A DNA stretch of 64,000 bases from Gaetbulibacter sp. S0825. GTDB lineage: Bacteria; Bacteroidota; Bacteroidia; Flavobacteriales; Flavobacteriaceae. The stretch lies in assembly GCF_011777505.1 (NCBI RefSeq), contig NZ_JAATJT010000003.1, positions 124,001 to 188,000 on the forward strand. Direction: 5' to 3'. The notes under the pieces are model-generated. The model was not told the DNA's origin, did no database searches, and saw nothing but the letters and a program-made list of their open reading frames with translations. The number at the start of each line of letters is the position of its first letter. Position 1 is the first letter of the stretch. Shown piece after piece: positions 33,779 to 43,307 of this stretch. The translations under genes were made by a program, and so were the position numbers.

Positions 33779-36130
33779 TTATTCTGTTTTTAAACTATCT
33801 ACTGGGTTTGCCAATGCTGCCTTTATTGCTTGAAAGCTCACAGTAATTAAAGCAATAAGTGTTGCCATTATTCCTGCAATAACAAAAATCAACCAATTAA
33901 CTTCTATACGATATGCATAATCTTGAAGCCAGTTACTCATTGTTAGCCACGCAATTGGAACTGCAATTAAAATTGAAATAAAAACTAGTTTTAAAAAATC
34001 TTTAGATAGTAACTTAATAATAGTAGATACGCTGGCTCCTAACACTTTTCGAATTCCAATTTCTTTACTTCGTTGTTCTGCTGTATAAGCAGCCAAACCA
34101 AAAAGCCCTAAGCATGAAATAAATATTGCTAACAATGCAAATATTTGTGAAAGATGACCAACAAGTTGTTCGCTTTTAAACTTCGCATTAAACCTTTCGT
34201 CTACAAATGTATATTCAAAAGGAAAAGCTGGGTTGTGCTTTTTTAATACAGCTTCAACTTCAGAAAGCATCTCTCCTGCTGCTATATCTGAATTCGTTTT
34301 TATATAAAAATATCGTGCATAATTATGGTAGTTAAAAAATAATACTGGATCACTAGCGCCATACATATCTCCATATAAATAATCTTTTACAACACCAACC
34401 ACTGTATAGGTATCTCCTCTTGTAACTTGTTTACCTATAGCACTCCCTTCTCCCATTAATTTTGCAAAAGATTCAGTAATCATCACATTTGTACTATCAG
34501 CATCAACATTTTTATTAAACCCTCTACCTTCAACTAATTCCATTCCTGTAGTATTCAAAAAATCTGAGCTTACATACCTAAAGGAAATTAATACGTCTTC
34601 TGTATTGGTTCCGCCTGTCCATTCTAAACCTGATCCATTATTTCCACCTTGTAACAATTGAGAATTACTCAATGTAGCATCTTTAACAACTCCTGTGTTT
34701 ATCAAATCTTGCCTTATAACCGAAAACTTCTCAATCATGGTACCATTAACATTCATTGAGATCAATTGGTCTTTATCATAACCTAAATCTCTATTCTTAA
34801 CATGTTGAATTTGTTGATATACTAAAATCGTACTTATAATAAATACAATAGATATTGTAAACTGTCCTACAACTAATCCTTTGCGTATAAATGTTGCCGA
34901 ACCATGAGTTGCTTTAACTCCTTTTAAAACTTCAACAGGCTTAAAGGATGATAAATAAAATGCTGGATATAAGCCTGCAAAAACACCACAAATCAATGTA
35001 ATTCCTAATAGAACTAGTACATGTATTGGGTTAGATAATCCTAATATTAAATCTTTTTCTATTAATAGATTAAATTGAGGCAATAGTATTAATAGTAAGA
35101 ATACACTAAATAACGTGGCTATAAAAGATAGTATCAATGCCTCAGAAACAAACTGAATAATTAATCGTGAACGTCCTGAACCCATAGCTTTACGCACACC
35201 AACTTCGTTCGCACGTTTTTCGCTACGAGCTGTTGATAGGTTCATAAAATTTATGCAGGCAATAAGTAATATGATTAATGCAATTATGGAAAATAACCGC
35301 ACATAAGTTATTCGGCCACCAACTTTTTCACCACCTTCAAATTTAGATCTCAAATGCCAATCTTTGATGGTATGCAAAAAAGCATACGTATCACTCTCTT
35401 CGGTTTTCTCTTGAAGAATTTGACGGACTTGTGCATCAACAGTATCAAAATCAGCTTCAGGCGACAATTCAACAAAAGTATCTGAAAAGAAGCTACCATA
35501 TTCAGTCATCCATTCTGCACCATCTCTATAACGCTCAAAGGGAGCCACCCAACTAAAAGGAAAAGATACATTTTCTAGAAGATTTTCTACAACACCAGTA
35601 ATTAAATAATTATCAGTATTATTAACTCTTAAAACTTTCCCTAATACTTTTACATTTTTACCGTAAAGATCCTCTGCGGTTTTTCTTGTAAGTACTATTG
35701 CTTCTGGGTTAGAAAAAGCATCTTTGGCATTTCCTTCAATAAATGTCAAGCTAAATATTTCTAAGAAATCGGCATCTGCATATCTCCCTCTTCTATTAAT
35801 AACATTCTCTCCAACTGTAAACATACGTTCTTCACTGCTTGAACGCGTTGCTCTTACTATTCCTGGAATTTCATCTTTCATGGCTTGTGCTAGAGGCCCA
35901 GGGGTGGAATAAAATGTACGCCATTCTCCCTCATAACTCTGATTTGTAGGAATAATATATACTTGATCTTGTTTTTCAAATGCATTATTAAAGCTCATCT
36001 CATCTTCAACCCAAAGAAAAATTAAGCTTGCACAGGTAATACCAATGGCTAGTCCAAAAATATTCAAGAAGCTATAGCCTTTGTTTTTAAGTAAACTTCT
36101 AAATGCAATTTTTATATAATTAAATACCAT
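33779..36130 (-). CDS. Large FtsX/MacB-type ABC permease, third of three
   Basis: The 783-residue permease has the double layout seen in Bacteroidota: an N-terminal helix and MacB-like periplasmic domain (about residues 20-270), a first FtsX block of three helices (about 280-410, with TARSEKRANEVGVRKAMGSG), a second periplasmic domain (about 430-660), and a final FtsX block (about 665-783, with AEQRSKEIGIRKVLGAS). One chain therefore does the work of two MacB permeases. It ends NPVDSLKTE like its two neighbours. It needs an ATPase in trans, supplied by the genes at 41149 or 32327. The substrate is not readable. Confidence 0.88.
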   Translation of the reverse strand: MVFNYIKIAFRSLLKNKGYSFLNIFGLAIGITCASLIFLWVEDEMSFNNAFEKQDQVYIIPTNQSYEGEWRTFYSTPGPLAQAMKDEIPGIVRATRSSSEERMFTVGENVINRRGRYADADFLEIFSLTFIEGNAKDAFSNPEAIVLTRKTAEDLYGKNVKVLGKVLRVNNTDNYLITGVVENLLENVSFPFSWVAPFERYRDGAEWMTEYGSFFSDTFVELSPEADFDTVDAQVRQILQEKTEESDTYAFLHTIKDWHLRSKFEGGEKVGGRITYVRLFSIIALIILLIACINFMNLSTARSEKRANEVGVRKAMGSGRSRLIIQFVSEALILSFIATLFSVFLLLILLPQFNLLIEKDLILGLSNPIHVLVLLGITLICGVFAGLYPAFYLSSFKPVEVLKGVKATHGSATFIRKGLVVGQFTISIVFIISTILVYQQIQHVKNRDLGYDKDQLISMNVNGTMIEKFSVIRQDLINTGVVKDATLSNSQLLQGGNNGSGLEWTGGTNTEDVLISFRYVSSDFLNTTGMELVEGRGFNKNVDADSTNVMITESFAKLMGEGSAIGKQVTRGDTYTVVGVVKDYLYGDMYGASDPVLFFNYHNYARYFYIKTNSDIAAGEMLSEVEAVLKKHNPAFPFEYTFVDERFNAKFKSEQLVGHLSQIFALLAIFISCLGLFGLAAYTAEQRSKEIGIRKVLGASVSTIIKLLSKDFLKLVFISILIAVPIAWLTMSNWLQDYAYRIEVNWLIFVIAGIMATLIALITVSFQAIKAALANPVDSLKTE

Positions 36131-36159
36131 GATTGTTTGTTTTTGATGATTGATAGATT

Positions 36160-38592
36160 TTATTCTGTCTTTAAACTATTTACAGGGTTAGCTATTGCAG
36201 CTCTAATGGCTTGAAAACTCAATGTTATTAATGCAACTAATAGTGCTACAAATCCAGTTATTGCAAAAATCCACCAATTAAGATCTATTCTAAATGCAAA
36301 ATCTTGTAGCCATTTATCCATAAACCACCATGCAATAGGTGTTGCTATTACAAATGCAAGCATGACTAGTTTTACAAAATCTGTAGATAACATTTTTACA
36401 ATATTAGTTACTGAAGCTCCAAGTACTTTACGAATACCAATTTCTTTAGTACGCTGTTCAGCAATATAAGTTGCCAATCCAAATAAGCCTAAGCAGGCAA
36501 TGATTATTGCAAGTATTGCAAAAGACATTGCAACTTTACCAACTCGCCTTTCTTGACGATACATATTATCAAAGGCTTCATCTAAAAATTCATAATTAAA
36601 TGGCATACCAGGAGCTGCTGCTTTGTATTTGTTTTCAATTGTCGCCAATAATCCACTAACATCGGTTGTACTAAATCTATAAGCAGTTTCCCAACTGTTA
36701 TTTCCTAATTGGAAACATAAGGCTCCAACATTTTCGCGTAGTGATGCAAAATTGAAATTTTTAACGACACCAATAATAGTATATGCTTCGAGATTACTAT
36801 CACCATCTGTTGTATATAGTTTTTTCCCTATAGGGTTTGTAAAACCTGCTAATTTAACAGCAGTTTCATTTAAGATGATACCTGTTGAATCTGAACCGAA
36901 ATCACGCGAAAAATTTCGACCTGCTTCCATTTCCATACCTATTGTTTCCAAATAATCGTAATCTATATTCCAATACTGCATATTAAACCCATTAGATTCT
37001 GTCATAACAGTTTCCGTTGAAAATGTTGTATCCGAACGCGAAGAGCTACCTACTGGTAAATAACCTGCAAACGAAGCGGATGTTATTTCTGTCAATTGCT
37101 CAATTTCATTCTTTAGAGATTGCCTAGTCTCACGTGATAGTCCAAAATTATTAACTACTACTACCTGCTCTTTATTAAATCCTAAATTGGAGTTTTGTAT
37201 ATGGTTTATTTGTTTATAAATAACAATAGTTCCAACAATTAATATGATGGATGTGGCAAATTGAAACACGACTAAGAAATTTCTTAATGTGTTTTTATTA
37301 CTACCTGATGATAATTTTCCTTTTAAAACTTTAATGGGTTGAAATGAAGATAAAAAGAATGCTGGATATGTACCTGCTAATCCGCCTACTATAAAAGGTA
37401 GTATAAGAATAAAGATTAAAAATTTTGGACTCAATATAGAAGCCATTGACATTTCTTTTCCTGAAACACCATTAAACCAACCTAACGATAACCATACAAA
37501 CAATAAGCCTACAAAAAGTGCCAAAACTGCAATTAAGGTTGATTCTGTTAAAAACTGCCCAATTAACGCTTTCTTTTCAGAACCTAAAACTTTACGAATG
37601 CCCACTTCTTTTGCTCTACCAGACGATCTTGCAGTGGTAAGATTCATGAAATTAATACAAGCAATCAATAATATAAATAAAGCTGCAGCAGAAAAAATAT
37701 AGACATATTGAATGTTGCCATTTGCACTTAATTCAGCACCTCTCGAGGAATGTAGATGTATATCTGTAAGTGGCATTAAAGAATACTCTAACTTATTACC
37801 ACTTGCTTCAAAATCATCCATACTAGAAATTTCCATGAATTGTGCTGCTTGTGGAAGTAAGTATTTATTAATAACTTCTTTGAAATTCTTATTGAAAGCT
37901 TTATAATTTGCACCTTCTTTTAATAGTACATAGGTGTGAAAATTATGGCTTAAATAATTTCCAAAACCATAATCTACATTAGCCATGGAAAAAAAGAAAT
38001 CGAAATTGAAATGCGAATTTCTTGGTATATCCTCAATAACTGCTGTTACTTTATACAACGTGCTTTGATTATCATCAGTTTCTAACAGTTGTCCAATTGC
38101 TAGCTCTGGGCTTCCAAAATAACGATTAGCAGCAGTTTCTGTGATAACCACAGTGTTTGGATTACTAAGTGCTGTTTTGGTATCGCCTATTATTGCTGAC
38201 AAAGTAAAGACATCAAATAAAGTAGAATCTGCGTGAGCAACTGCTGATTCGTTAATATATTCATTTCCTTTTTTGATTAATTTAGATCCGTTAGATGCAT
38301 AAAATCTTACATAGTTTTCAACTTCTGGATAATCTTTCATTAGAACTTCTCCCATAGGATCTGAACTCACAGCCATACTCATTTCGGTGCCTCCAAAAAT
38401 GACATCAGAATTTACTCGATAAATGCGATTTACTTTTTCGTGGTGTCGATCATAGTTTAATTCATCTATGACAAACATAGAAATCATAATAAAGCAACCA
38501 ATACCCATTGACAAACCAATAATATTAATGGCTGTAAAGCCTTTATTCTTTATTAGATTTCTCCATGCTATTTTGAAATAATTTTTAATCAT
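36160..38592 (-). CDS. Large FtsX/MacB-type ABC permease, second of three
   Basis: The 810-residue protein has the same two-block architecture as the flanking permeases. The coupling helix of block one reads TARSSGRAKEVGIRKVLGSE and that of block two reads AEQRTKEIGIRKVLGAS. The periplasmic parts differ from those of its neighbours, while the cytoplasmic coupling segments are nearly the same, as expected when permeases share ATPases but face different ligands. Spacing to the neighbouring genes is 24 and 29 bp, so one operon is likely. Confidence 0.88.
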   Translation of the reverse strand: MIKNYFKIAWRNLIKNKGFTAINIIGLSMGIGCFIMISMFVIDELNYDRHHEKVNRIYRVNSDVIFGGTEMSMAVSSDPMGEVLMKDYPEVENYVRFYASNGSKLIKKGNEYINESAVAHADSTLFDVFTLSAIIGDTKTALSNPNTVVITETAANRYFGSPELAIGQLLETDDNQSTLYKVTAVIEDIPRNSHFNFDFFFSMANVDYGFGNYLSHNFHTYVLLKEGANYKAFNKNFKEVINKYLLPQAAQFMEISSMDDFEASGNKLEYSLMPLTDIHLHSSRGAELSANGNIQYVYIFSAAALFILLIACINFMNLTTARSSGRAKEVGIRKVLGSEKKALIGQFLTESTLIAVLALFVGLLFVWLSLGWFNGVSGKEMSMASILSPKFLIFILILPFIVGGLAGTYPAFFLSSFQPIKVLKGKLSSGSNKNTLRNFLVVFQFATSIILIVGTIVIYKQINHIQNSNLGFNKEQVVVVNNFGLSRETRQSLKNEIEQLTEITSASFAGYLPVGSSSRSDTTFSTETVMTESNGFNMQYWNIDYDYLETIGMEMEAGRNFSRDFGSDSTGIILNETAVKLAGFTNPIGKKLYTTDGDSNLEAYTIIGVVKNFNFASLRENVGALCFQLGNNSWETAYRFSTTDVSGLLATIENKYKAAAPGMPFNYEFLDEAFDNMYRQERRVGKVAMSFAILAIIIACLGLFGLATYIAEQRTKEIGIRKVLGASVTNIVKMLSTDFVKLVMLAFVIATPIAWWFMDKWLQDFAFRIDLNWWIFAITGFVALLVALITLSFQAIRAAIANPVNSLKTE

Positions 38593-38616
38593 GATGTTCG
38601 CTTTTAGATGATTGAT

Positions 38617-41022
38617 TTATTCTGTTCGTAATGAATCTACTGGATTTGATGTCGCTGCTTTAACAGATTGAAAGCTTACCGTTATAAGGGTTATTATTAG
38701 TGCTCCTGAACTCGCAATTAAAAACACTCCCCATGAAATATCTGTTCGGTAACTAAATTTCTGTAACCATTGACTCATAATGTAATAGGCAATTGGCGAA
38801 GCAATTAAAAGTGAAATAATAACAAGTGTTATAAAGTCTTTTGAAAGAATCATCCATAATTGACTAACAGAGGCTCCTAAAATTTTACGAACACCAATTT
38901 CTTTTGTTCGCTGTTCTGCTACAAAGGCTGCCAAACCAAAAAGTCCTAAACAGCTAATAAATATGGCTAATCCTGTAAATACTTTTGCTAAACTCGCGAT
39001 ACGCTCTTCAGATCTAAATTTTCTACCGTATTCTTCGTCTACAAATTGAAAGTCGAAAGGTGTATTTGGGAAATTCTTTTTAAAAGTACTTTCGATAAGC
39101 TCTAAATTTTCGCTAGTTCCTTTTTCAGGATTTAATCTCAAATTATAGAATGCTATGTTGCCGTATTTTTCAAAAACATACATAGCTTGTTTTACTGGGC
39201 TATAAGGTGATTGAATAACCATATCTTCAACAACTCCAATAATTTTCAAAGGCGGTTCTGGGTTAGGGTCATCTACATCAGAATCTTTAATAAGCTTACC
39301 TATTGGATTGGTTAAATTCATATATTTTACGGCTGTTTCATTAAGAATTACAGCATTAGAATCTGTTGCAAATTCACGTGAAAACCCTCGTCCTTCAATA
39401 ATCTTCAAACCTAAAGTTTCAACAAAATCATAATTAACTGTAGTATGTGCTAAATCTTCTTGAAAACCTACTGGCTTTCCTTCCCAAGTATAACCACTTC
39501 GATTAGACCAAACATTTGTTATTGGGCTACTCATTGCCGTCATTTTTACCACTCCACCTGAAGCAATAAACTGATTACGCATGGTTTCGTGTTTTCCTAC
39601 AAACTGAGAACTCATAACCGGAATTTGAATCAAGCCTTCTTTATCATATCCAACAGGTCTATCTTTACTATGTTGAATTTGATTCATTACCACCAAAGTC
39701 CCAATAATTAATGCAATAGAAACTGTGAATTGTGTCACAACAAGTATTTTTCTTGGTAACGATGAATAACGTCCTGCTTTAAAAGTTCCTTTTAAAACGG
39801 TAACTGGATTAAAAGACGATAAATACAATGCAGGATAACTACCTGCCAAAAATGAGGTGATTACTATAAAAATTAATGAAACTATCCAGAACATGAAATT
39901 TGCCCAAGGAAAAACAATCGATTTACTAGCTAAATTATTAAAACCATTTAAAAACAGTAATACAATACCTAGAGCAACAACAAATGATAGAATAACAATT
40001 AAAAACGACTCGCTTAAAAATTGAAATATTAGTTGCCCTCTTTGTGAGCCTATGGATTTTCGGATGCCTACTTCTGTCGCCCTTTTTTCTGAACGTGCGG
40101 TACTTAAATTAACAAAATTAATACAAGCTAATAACAGTACAAACAAGCCAATAATACCAAATAACCATACATTTTCAATGCGTCCACCAGACTGAACACC
40201 ATTTTCAAAATCACCTCTTAAATACCAATCTTTCATTGGAAATAAGAAAACCTGAGGATTAAATTCTGCTTCTTCTGGTGATGCATTTTTCTTAACATCA
40301 ATAATTTTGGCAGTAATTGCTTCCATTGTTGTGTTTTCATTAATTTGCACAAACATTTGAAACGAATTATTTCCCCAAGATGTTTTAGCGCGTTCTAACC
40401 ATGGCTGAGTAGTTATATAATACTTCCATGGGATTAAATAATCCGTGTCATTAAATGTGTTATTTTCAGGTATATCTTTATAAACTCCAGAGACAATTAA
40501 ATCGTCTTGATTATTAACTTTTACGATTTTGCCAATGGCAGTTTCAGAGCCAAATAAAGCCTTTGCAGAAGATTTAGAAAGCATAATTGCATTTTTCTCT
40601 TTTAAACCATCTCTTATGCCTTCAACAATTTCTAAGCTCAACATTTCTGGTCCGCCTTCTTGCATTGCATTTCCTTGCCTGTATATATTGGTTTCACCAA
40701 AACGAAGATATCTAGGTTGTGTCCAAGACGACATTACAATATGCTTAAAATTATCATTATAATCTTGTCGTAAAGCAAATTCTAATGGCCTTGGAATTGC
40801 AGGCCCTGTATCTATCTCCCCATTATTGGATGACGATTCGTAAACCTGAGCTATGGTCGCTTTATTTTCGAAATGATTATCATAACTAAGCTCATCTGCT
40901 ATCCACAACCCTATCATAATGGTTGCAGCCATACCAATAGCTAGACCAGATATATTAATAAATGAATATACTTTGTTTTTCAACAAGTTTCTTAAAGCTA
41001 TTTTAAAATAATTTTTAAGCAT
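38617..41022 (-). CDS. Large FtsX/MacB-type ABC permease, first of three
   Basis: This 801-residue protein matches the other two permeases in layout, with coupling segments TARSEKRATEVGIRKSIGSQ and AEQRTKEIGVRKILGAS and the end NPVDSLRTE. A 126-bp gap separates it from the ATPase gene upstream. That gap holds a perfect 13-bp inverted repeat (41068-41113) that may set relative expression of the two parts of the operon. Function is export or membrane extraction of an unknown substrate. Confidence 0.88.
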   Translation of the reverse strand: MLKNYFKIALRNLLKNKVYSFINISGLAIGMAATIMIGLWIADELSYDNHFENKATIAQVYESSSNNGEIDTGPAIPRPLEFALRQDYNDNFKHIVMSSWTQPRYLRFGETNIYRQGNAMQEGGPEMLSLEIVEGIRDGLKEKNAIMLSKSSAKALFGSETAIGKIVKVNNQDDLIVSGVYKDIPENNTFNDTDYLIPWKYYITTQPWLERAKTSWGNNSFQMFVQINENTTMEAITAKIIDVKKNASPEEAEFNPQVFLFPMKDWYLRGDFENGVQSGGRIENVWLFGIIGLFVLLLACINFVNLSTARSEKRATEVGIRKSIGSQRGQLIFQFLSESFLIVILSFVVALGIVLLFLNGFNNLASKSIVFPWANFMFWIVSLIFIVITSFLAGSYPALYLSSFNPVTVLKGTFKAGRYSSLPRKILVVTQFTVSIALIIGTLVVMNQIQHSKDRPVGYDKEGLIQIPVMSSQFVGKHETMRNQFIASGGVVKMTAMSSPITNVWSNRSGYTWEGKPVGFQEDLAHTTVNYDFVETLGLKIIEGRGFSREFATDSNAVILNETAVKYMNLTNPIGKLIKDSDVDDPNPEPPLKIIGVVEDMVIQSPYSPVKQAMYVFEKYGNIAFYNLRLNPEKGTSENLELIESTFKKNFPNTPFDFQFVDEEYGRKFRSEERIASLAKVFTGLAIFISCLGLFGLAAFVAEQRTKEIGVRKILGASVSQLWMILSKDFITLVIISLLIASPIAYYIMSQWLQKFSYRTDISWGVFLIASSGALIITLITVSFQSVKAATSNPVDSLRTE

Positions 41023-41067
41023 AATTTTTAAGAATTACTGTTCGTTTTTTGATTGATTTGACTTTAA

Positions 41068-41113
41068 CACTTCAGTATAAATTGGTTGGTTAGTTATTAC
41101 TTATACTGAAGTG
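41068..41113. repeat. Perfect 13-bp inverted repeat inside the efflux operon
   Basis: CACTTCAGTATAA (41068-41080) and TTATACTGAAGTG (41101-41113) form a perfect stem with a 20-nt loop, in the 126-bp gap between ATPase and first permease. No T run follows on either strand. The same gap has repeated GATTGAT tracts near 41050 and 41128. Confidence 0.8.
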
Positions 41114-41148
41114 AAATCGCCAGATTGATTATTGATTGATGATTATTT

Positions 41149-41835
41149 TTAAGCTAAAATATTCTCGGTTACTTTTTGCCCATCCAACATGCGGATAATA
41201 CGATGACTATATTTTGCATCGTGCTCACTATGCGTTACCATTATTATAGTAGTTCCAGCGTCATTTAAATCGATAAGTAAATCCATAACCTCATTACCGT
41301 TTGTACTATCTAAATTTCCAGTTGGCTCATCTGCCAAAATCAATTTAGGATTGTTTACAACAGCTCGAGCTACAGCAACACGTTGTTGCTGACCACCAGA
41401 TAATTGTAGTGGGAAGTGATTACGTCTATGCATAATCTGCATTTTTTCTAAAACAGCTTCTACTTGAACTTTTCTATCGGCAGGTTTTACTCCTGTATAT
41501 ATTAATGGTAATTCTACATTTTCAAAAACTGTTAACTCATCAATAAGATTAAAGCTTTGAAAAACAAATCCAACATTATGTTTTCGTAGCTCAGAACGTT
41601 TGCGCTCGTTATACCCAGACACTTCTTCTCCATTAAATTTGAAGCTACCACCGTCTGAGTTATCTAACAAACCAAGAATATTTAGCAAAGTAGATTTGCC
41701 ACAACCCGAAGGACCCATTATAGCTACAAATTCACCCTGTTTAACCTCAAAGGACAGTTTGTTTAAAGCAATGGTCTGAACCTCTTCAGTTTTGTAAAAT
41801 TTTTCTAAATCGTTAATTTGTATCATTGTGCTCAT
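41149..41835 (-). CDS. ABC transporter ATPase, MacB/LolD type, canonical
   Basis: The 228-residue ATPase has all standard motifs: Walker A GPSGCGKST (41-49), Q-loop FVFQ, signature LSGGQQQRVAVARA, Walker B LILADE, D-loop GNLDS and H-loop THSE. It closely resembles MacB/LolD-type ATPases that work with FtsX-like permeases. It follows the adaptor gene by 14 bp and is likely the main motor for the three permeases. Confidence 0.92.
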   Translation of the reverse strand: MSTMIQINDLEKFYKTEEVQTIALNKLSFEVKQGEFVAIMGPSGCGKSTLLNILGLLDNSDGGSFKFNGEEVSGYNERKRSELRKHNVGFVFQSFNLIDELTVFENVELPLIYTGVKPADRKVQVEAVLEKMQIMHRRNHFPLQLSGGQQQRVAVARAVVNNPKLILADEPTGNLDSTNGNEVMDLLIDLNDAGTTIIMVTHSEHDAKYSHRIIRMLDGQKVTENILA

Positions 41836-41849
41836 GTTATTTTGATTTC

Positions 41850-43100
41850 TTATTTTAATATTAATTCTTCTGTATCTCCAAAAGAATCGTAACTCGACGT
41901 CACTACTTTATCTCCTGGATTTAAACCCTCTAGTACTTCGTAATATTCTGTGTTTTGGCTTCCTAGCCTAATATTTACTTTATAAGCAGTGTTACCATCT
42001 TCACTGACTTTAAAAATCCAATTACCTCCTGTTTTCTGAAAAAAACCTCCTTTAGCAACTAATAAAGCTTCTTTTTCTGCACTTAAAGCAACTCGTATTT
42101 GTAAATTTTGACCTCTTCTAATGCCTTCTGGAACTTCACCTTCAAAATTCATATCTACTTGAAAACGACCGTTAGTCACTTGCGTAAACACTTTCTTAAT
42201 TGTTAAAGTGTAGGTTTTATTATTAAGTATAAATGTTCCTGTTTGCCCGTTATAAATTCTAGAGATATAATGCTCATCAATATCCACTCTTACTTTGTAA
42301 CCACTCGTTACATCAACTTGCCCTAATCGTGTTCCTTTGGTTATAGATTGACCGATCTCAGCATCTAATGATGTTAGTTGACCATCAATTGGTGCACGTA
42401 CCACAAGATCACCTACTTTTTTACGCATAAGTTCTAGAGCACTTTGTGTTCTAGCATATGAACTTTTAGCTTGGTTAATTTCCAGTTTTGATGAGATAGA
42501 ATCTTCAGATAATACTTGCTCTGCCAATTTCATGCGTTCTTTTTGGTAATCGAAATTATTTTTAGAAGATTCATAATCCATTCTACCTATTGCATCTTTT
42601 TCGTAGAGTCTCTTGTTTAACTTATAGATACGTTCAGCTTCAATTAGACTATTTTCAACATCTGTGAATTGATTTTGTCTATTGATTGTATTCTGACGTG
42701 CAGCATTTTGGGAAATTTGCATCTGTGTCAATAGATTATAAACTGAGGTTTCTTGATTGACTAAACTTAACTCCAAATCTGTGTTTGATAAACGCAAAAT
42801 TGGTTCGCCTTTCTTCATCATCGCACCATCTTCAACAAACTTCTCTTCTACGCGTCCACCTTCCAAAGCATCTAGATAAATTGTAGTAATTGGCAATACA
42901 ATACCATTCACAGGAATATTTTCTTGAAACACATCTTCACTTACCGTATTTATAGAAATACGCTCTTTCTCGACATTTAATTTTGAACCTCCAGAGGTTT
43001 GCATAATTACATAAACGATTAAAGCCATAATTGCCAATATCCCTATTATGAGGCCTAATTTTTTATTTGAAAATTTCTTCTTCTGAATTGGAACGTCCAT
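41850..43100 (-). CDS. Periplasmic adaptor (HlyD/MacA-like membrane fusion protein)
   Basis: Starting at the ATG at 43100 gives 416 residues; an upstream in-frame ATG at 43169 would add 23 residues and overlap the likely promoter. The protein has one N-terminal helix (about residues 10-30), a barrel-sandwich hybrid half (about 60-90), a long coiled-coil hairpin (about 100-210), the second lipoyl half (VVRAPIDGQLTSLDAEIGQS near 220) and a beta-barrel with a membrane-proximal end. It would bridge inner-membrane permeases and the TolC-like duct. It is the first gene of the operon, divergent from a sigma-54 response regulator gene. Confidence 0.85.
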   Translation of the reverse strand: MDVPIQKKKFSNKKLGLIIGILAIMALIVYVIMQTSGGSKLNVEKERISINTVSEDVFQENIPVNGIVLPITTIYLDALEGGRVEEKFVEDGAMMKKGEPILRLSNTDLELSLVNQETSVYNLLTQMQISQNAARQNTINRQNQFTDVENSLIEAERIYKLNKRLYEKDAIGRMDYESSKNNFDYQKERMKLAEQVLSEDSISSKLEINQAKSSYARTQSALELMRKKVGDLVVRAPIDGQLTSLDAEIGQSITKGTRLGQVDVTSGYKVRVDIDEHYISRIYNGQTGTFILNNKTYTLTIKKVFTQVTNGRFQVDMNFEGEVPEGIRRGQNLQIRVALSAEKEALLVAKGGFFQKTGGNWIFKVSEDGNTAYKVNIRLGSQNTEYYEVLEGLNPGDKVVTSSYDSFGDTEELILK

Positions 43101-43130
43101 TGTTGGTTTTTTATTTATACTATTTATATA

Positions 43131-43145
43131 GTGAAGATGATGCCA
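43131..43145 (-). promoter_or_regulatory. Possible sigma-54 promoter of the efflux operon
   Basis: On the minus strand TGGCAT (from 43145) is followed at the right distance by TCAC (ending 43131). The -24 element agrees with TGGCA; the -12 element has A in place of the G of TTGC. Initiation would fall about 19 nt before the chosen start codon. The divergent sigma-54 activator gene supports it; the imperfect -12 element weakens it. Confidence 0.35.
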
Positions 43146-43197
43146 AAATAATAACAAGCTGAAAATCAAACGATTATTGATTTAGCAAAAAATTAAA

Positions 43198-43246
43198 GTG
43201 TTCGGTTTTGATACACATTATGTCCGAAAATGCACACTTTTGTACA
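43198..43246. promoter_or_regulatory. Candidate enhancer sites for the sigma-54 response regulator
   Basis: Three TGT-ACA dyads lie side by side in the divergent spacer: GTGTTC-N7-ATACAC (43198-43216), TGTCC-N6-GCACA (43221-43236) and TGTACA (43241-43246). They are 55-115 bp upstream of the possible sigma-54 promoter, the usual place for activator binding. Confidence 0.35.
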
Positions 43247-43265
43247 CCCAAAAAATTTTAGTTTT

Positions 43266-43292
43266 TGAATATAAAATAGCTGAATATAAAAT
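43266..43292 (+). repeat. 12-bp direct repeat before the response regulator gene
   Basis: TGAATATAAAAT occurs at 43266-43277 and again at 43281-43292, with a 15-bp period, just upstream of the 43308 start. Confidence 0.6.
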
Positions 43293-43307
43293 CGTAATAT
43301 TGTATTG

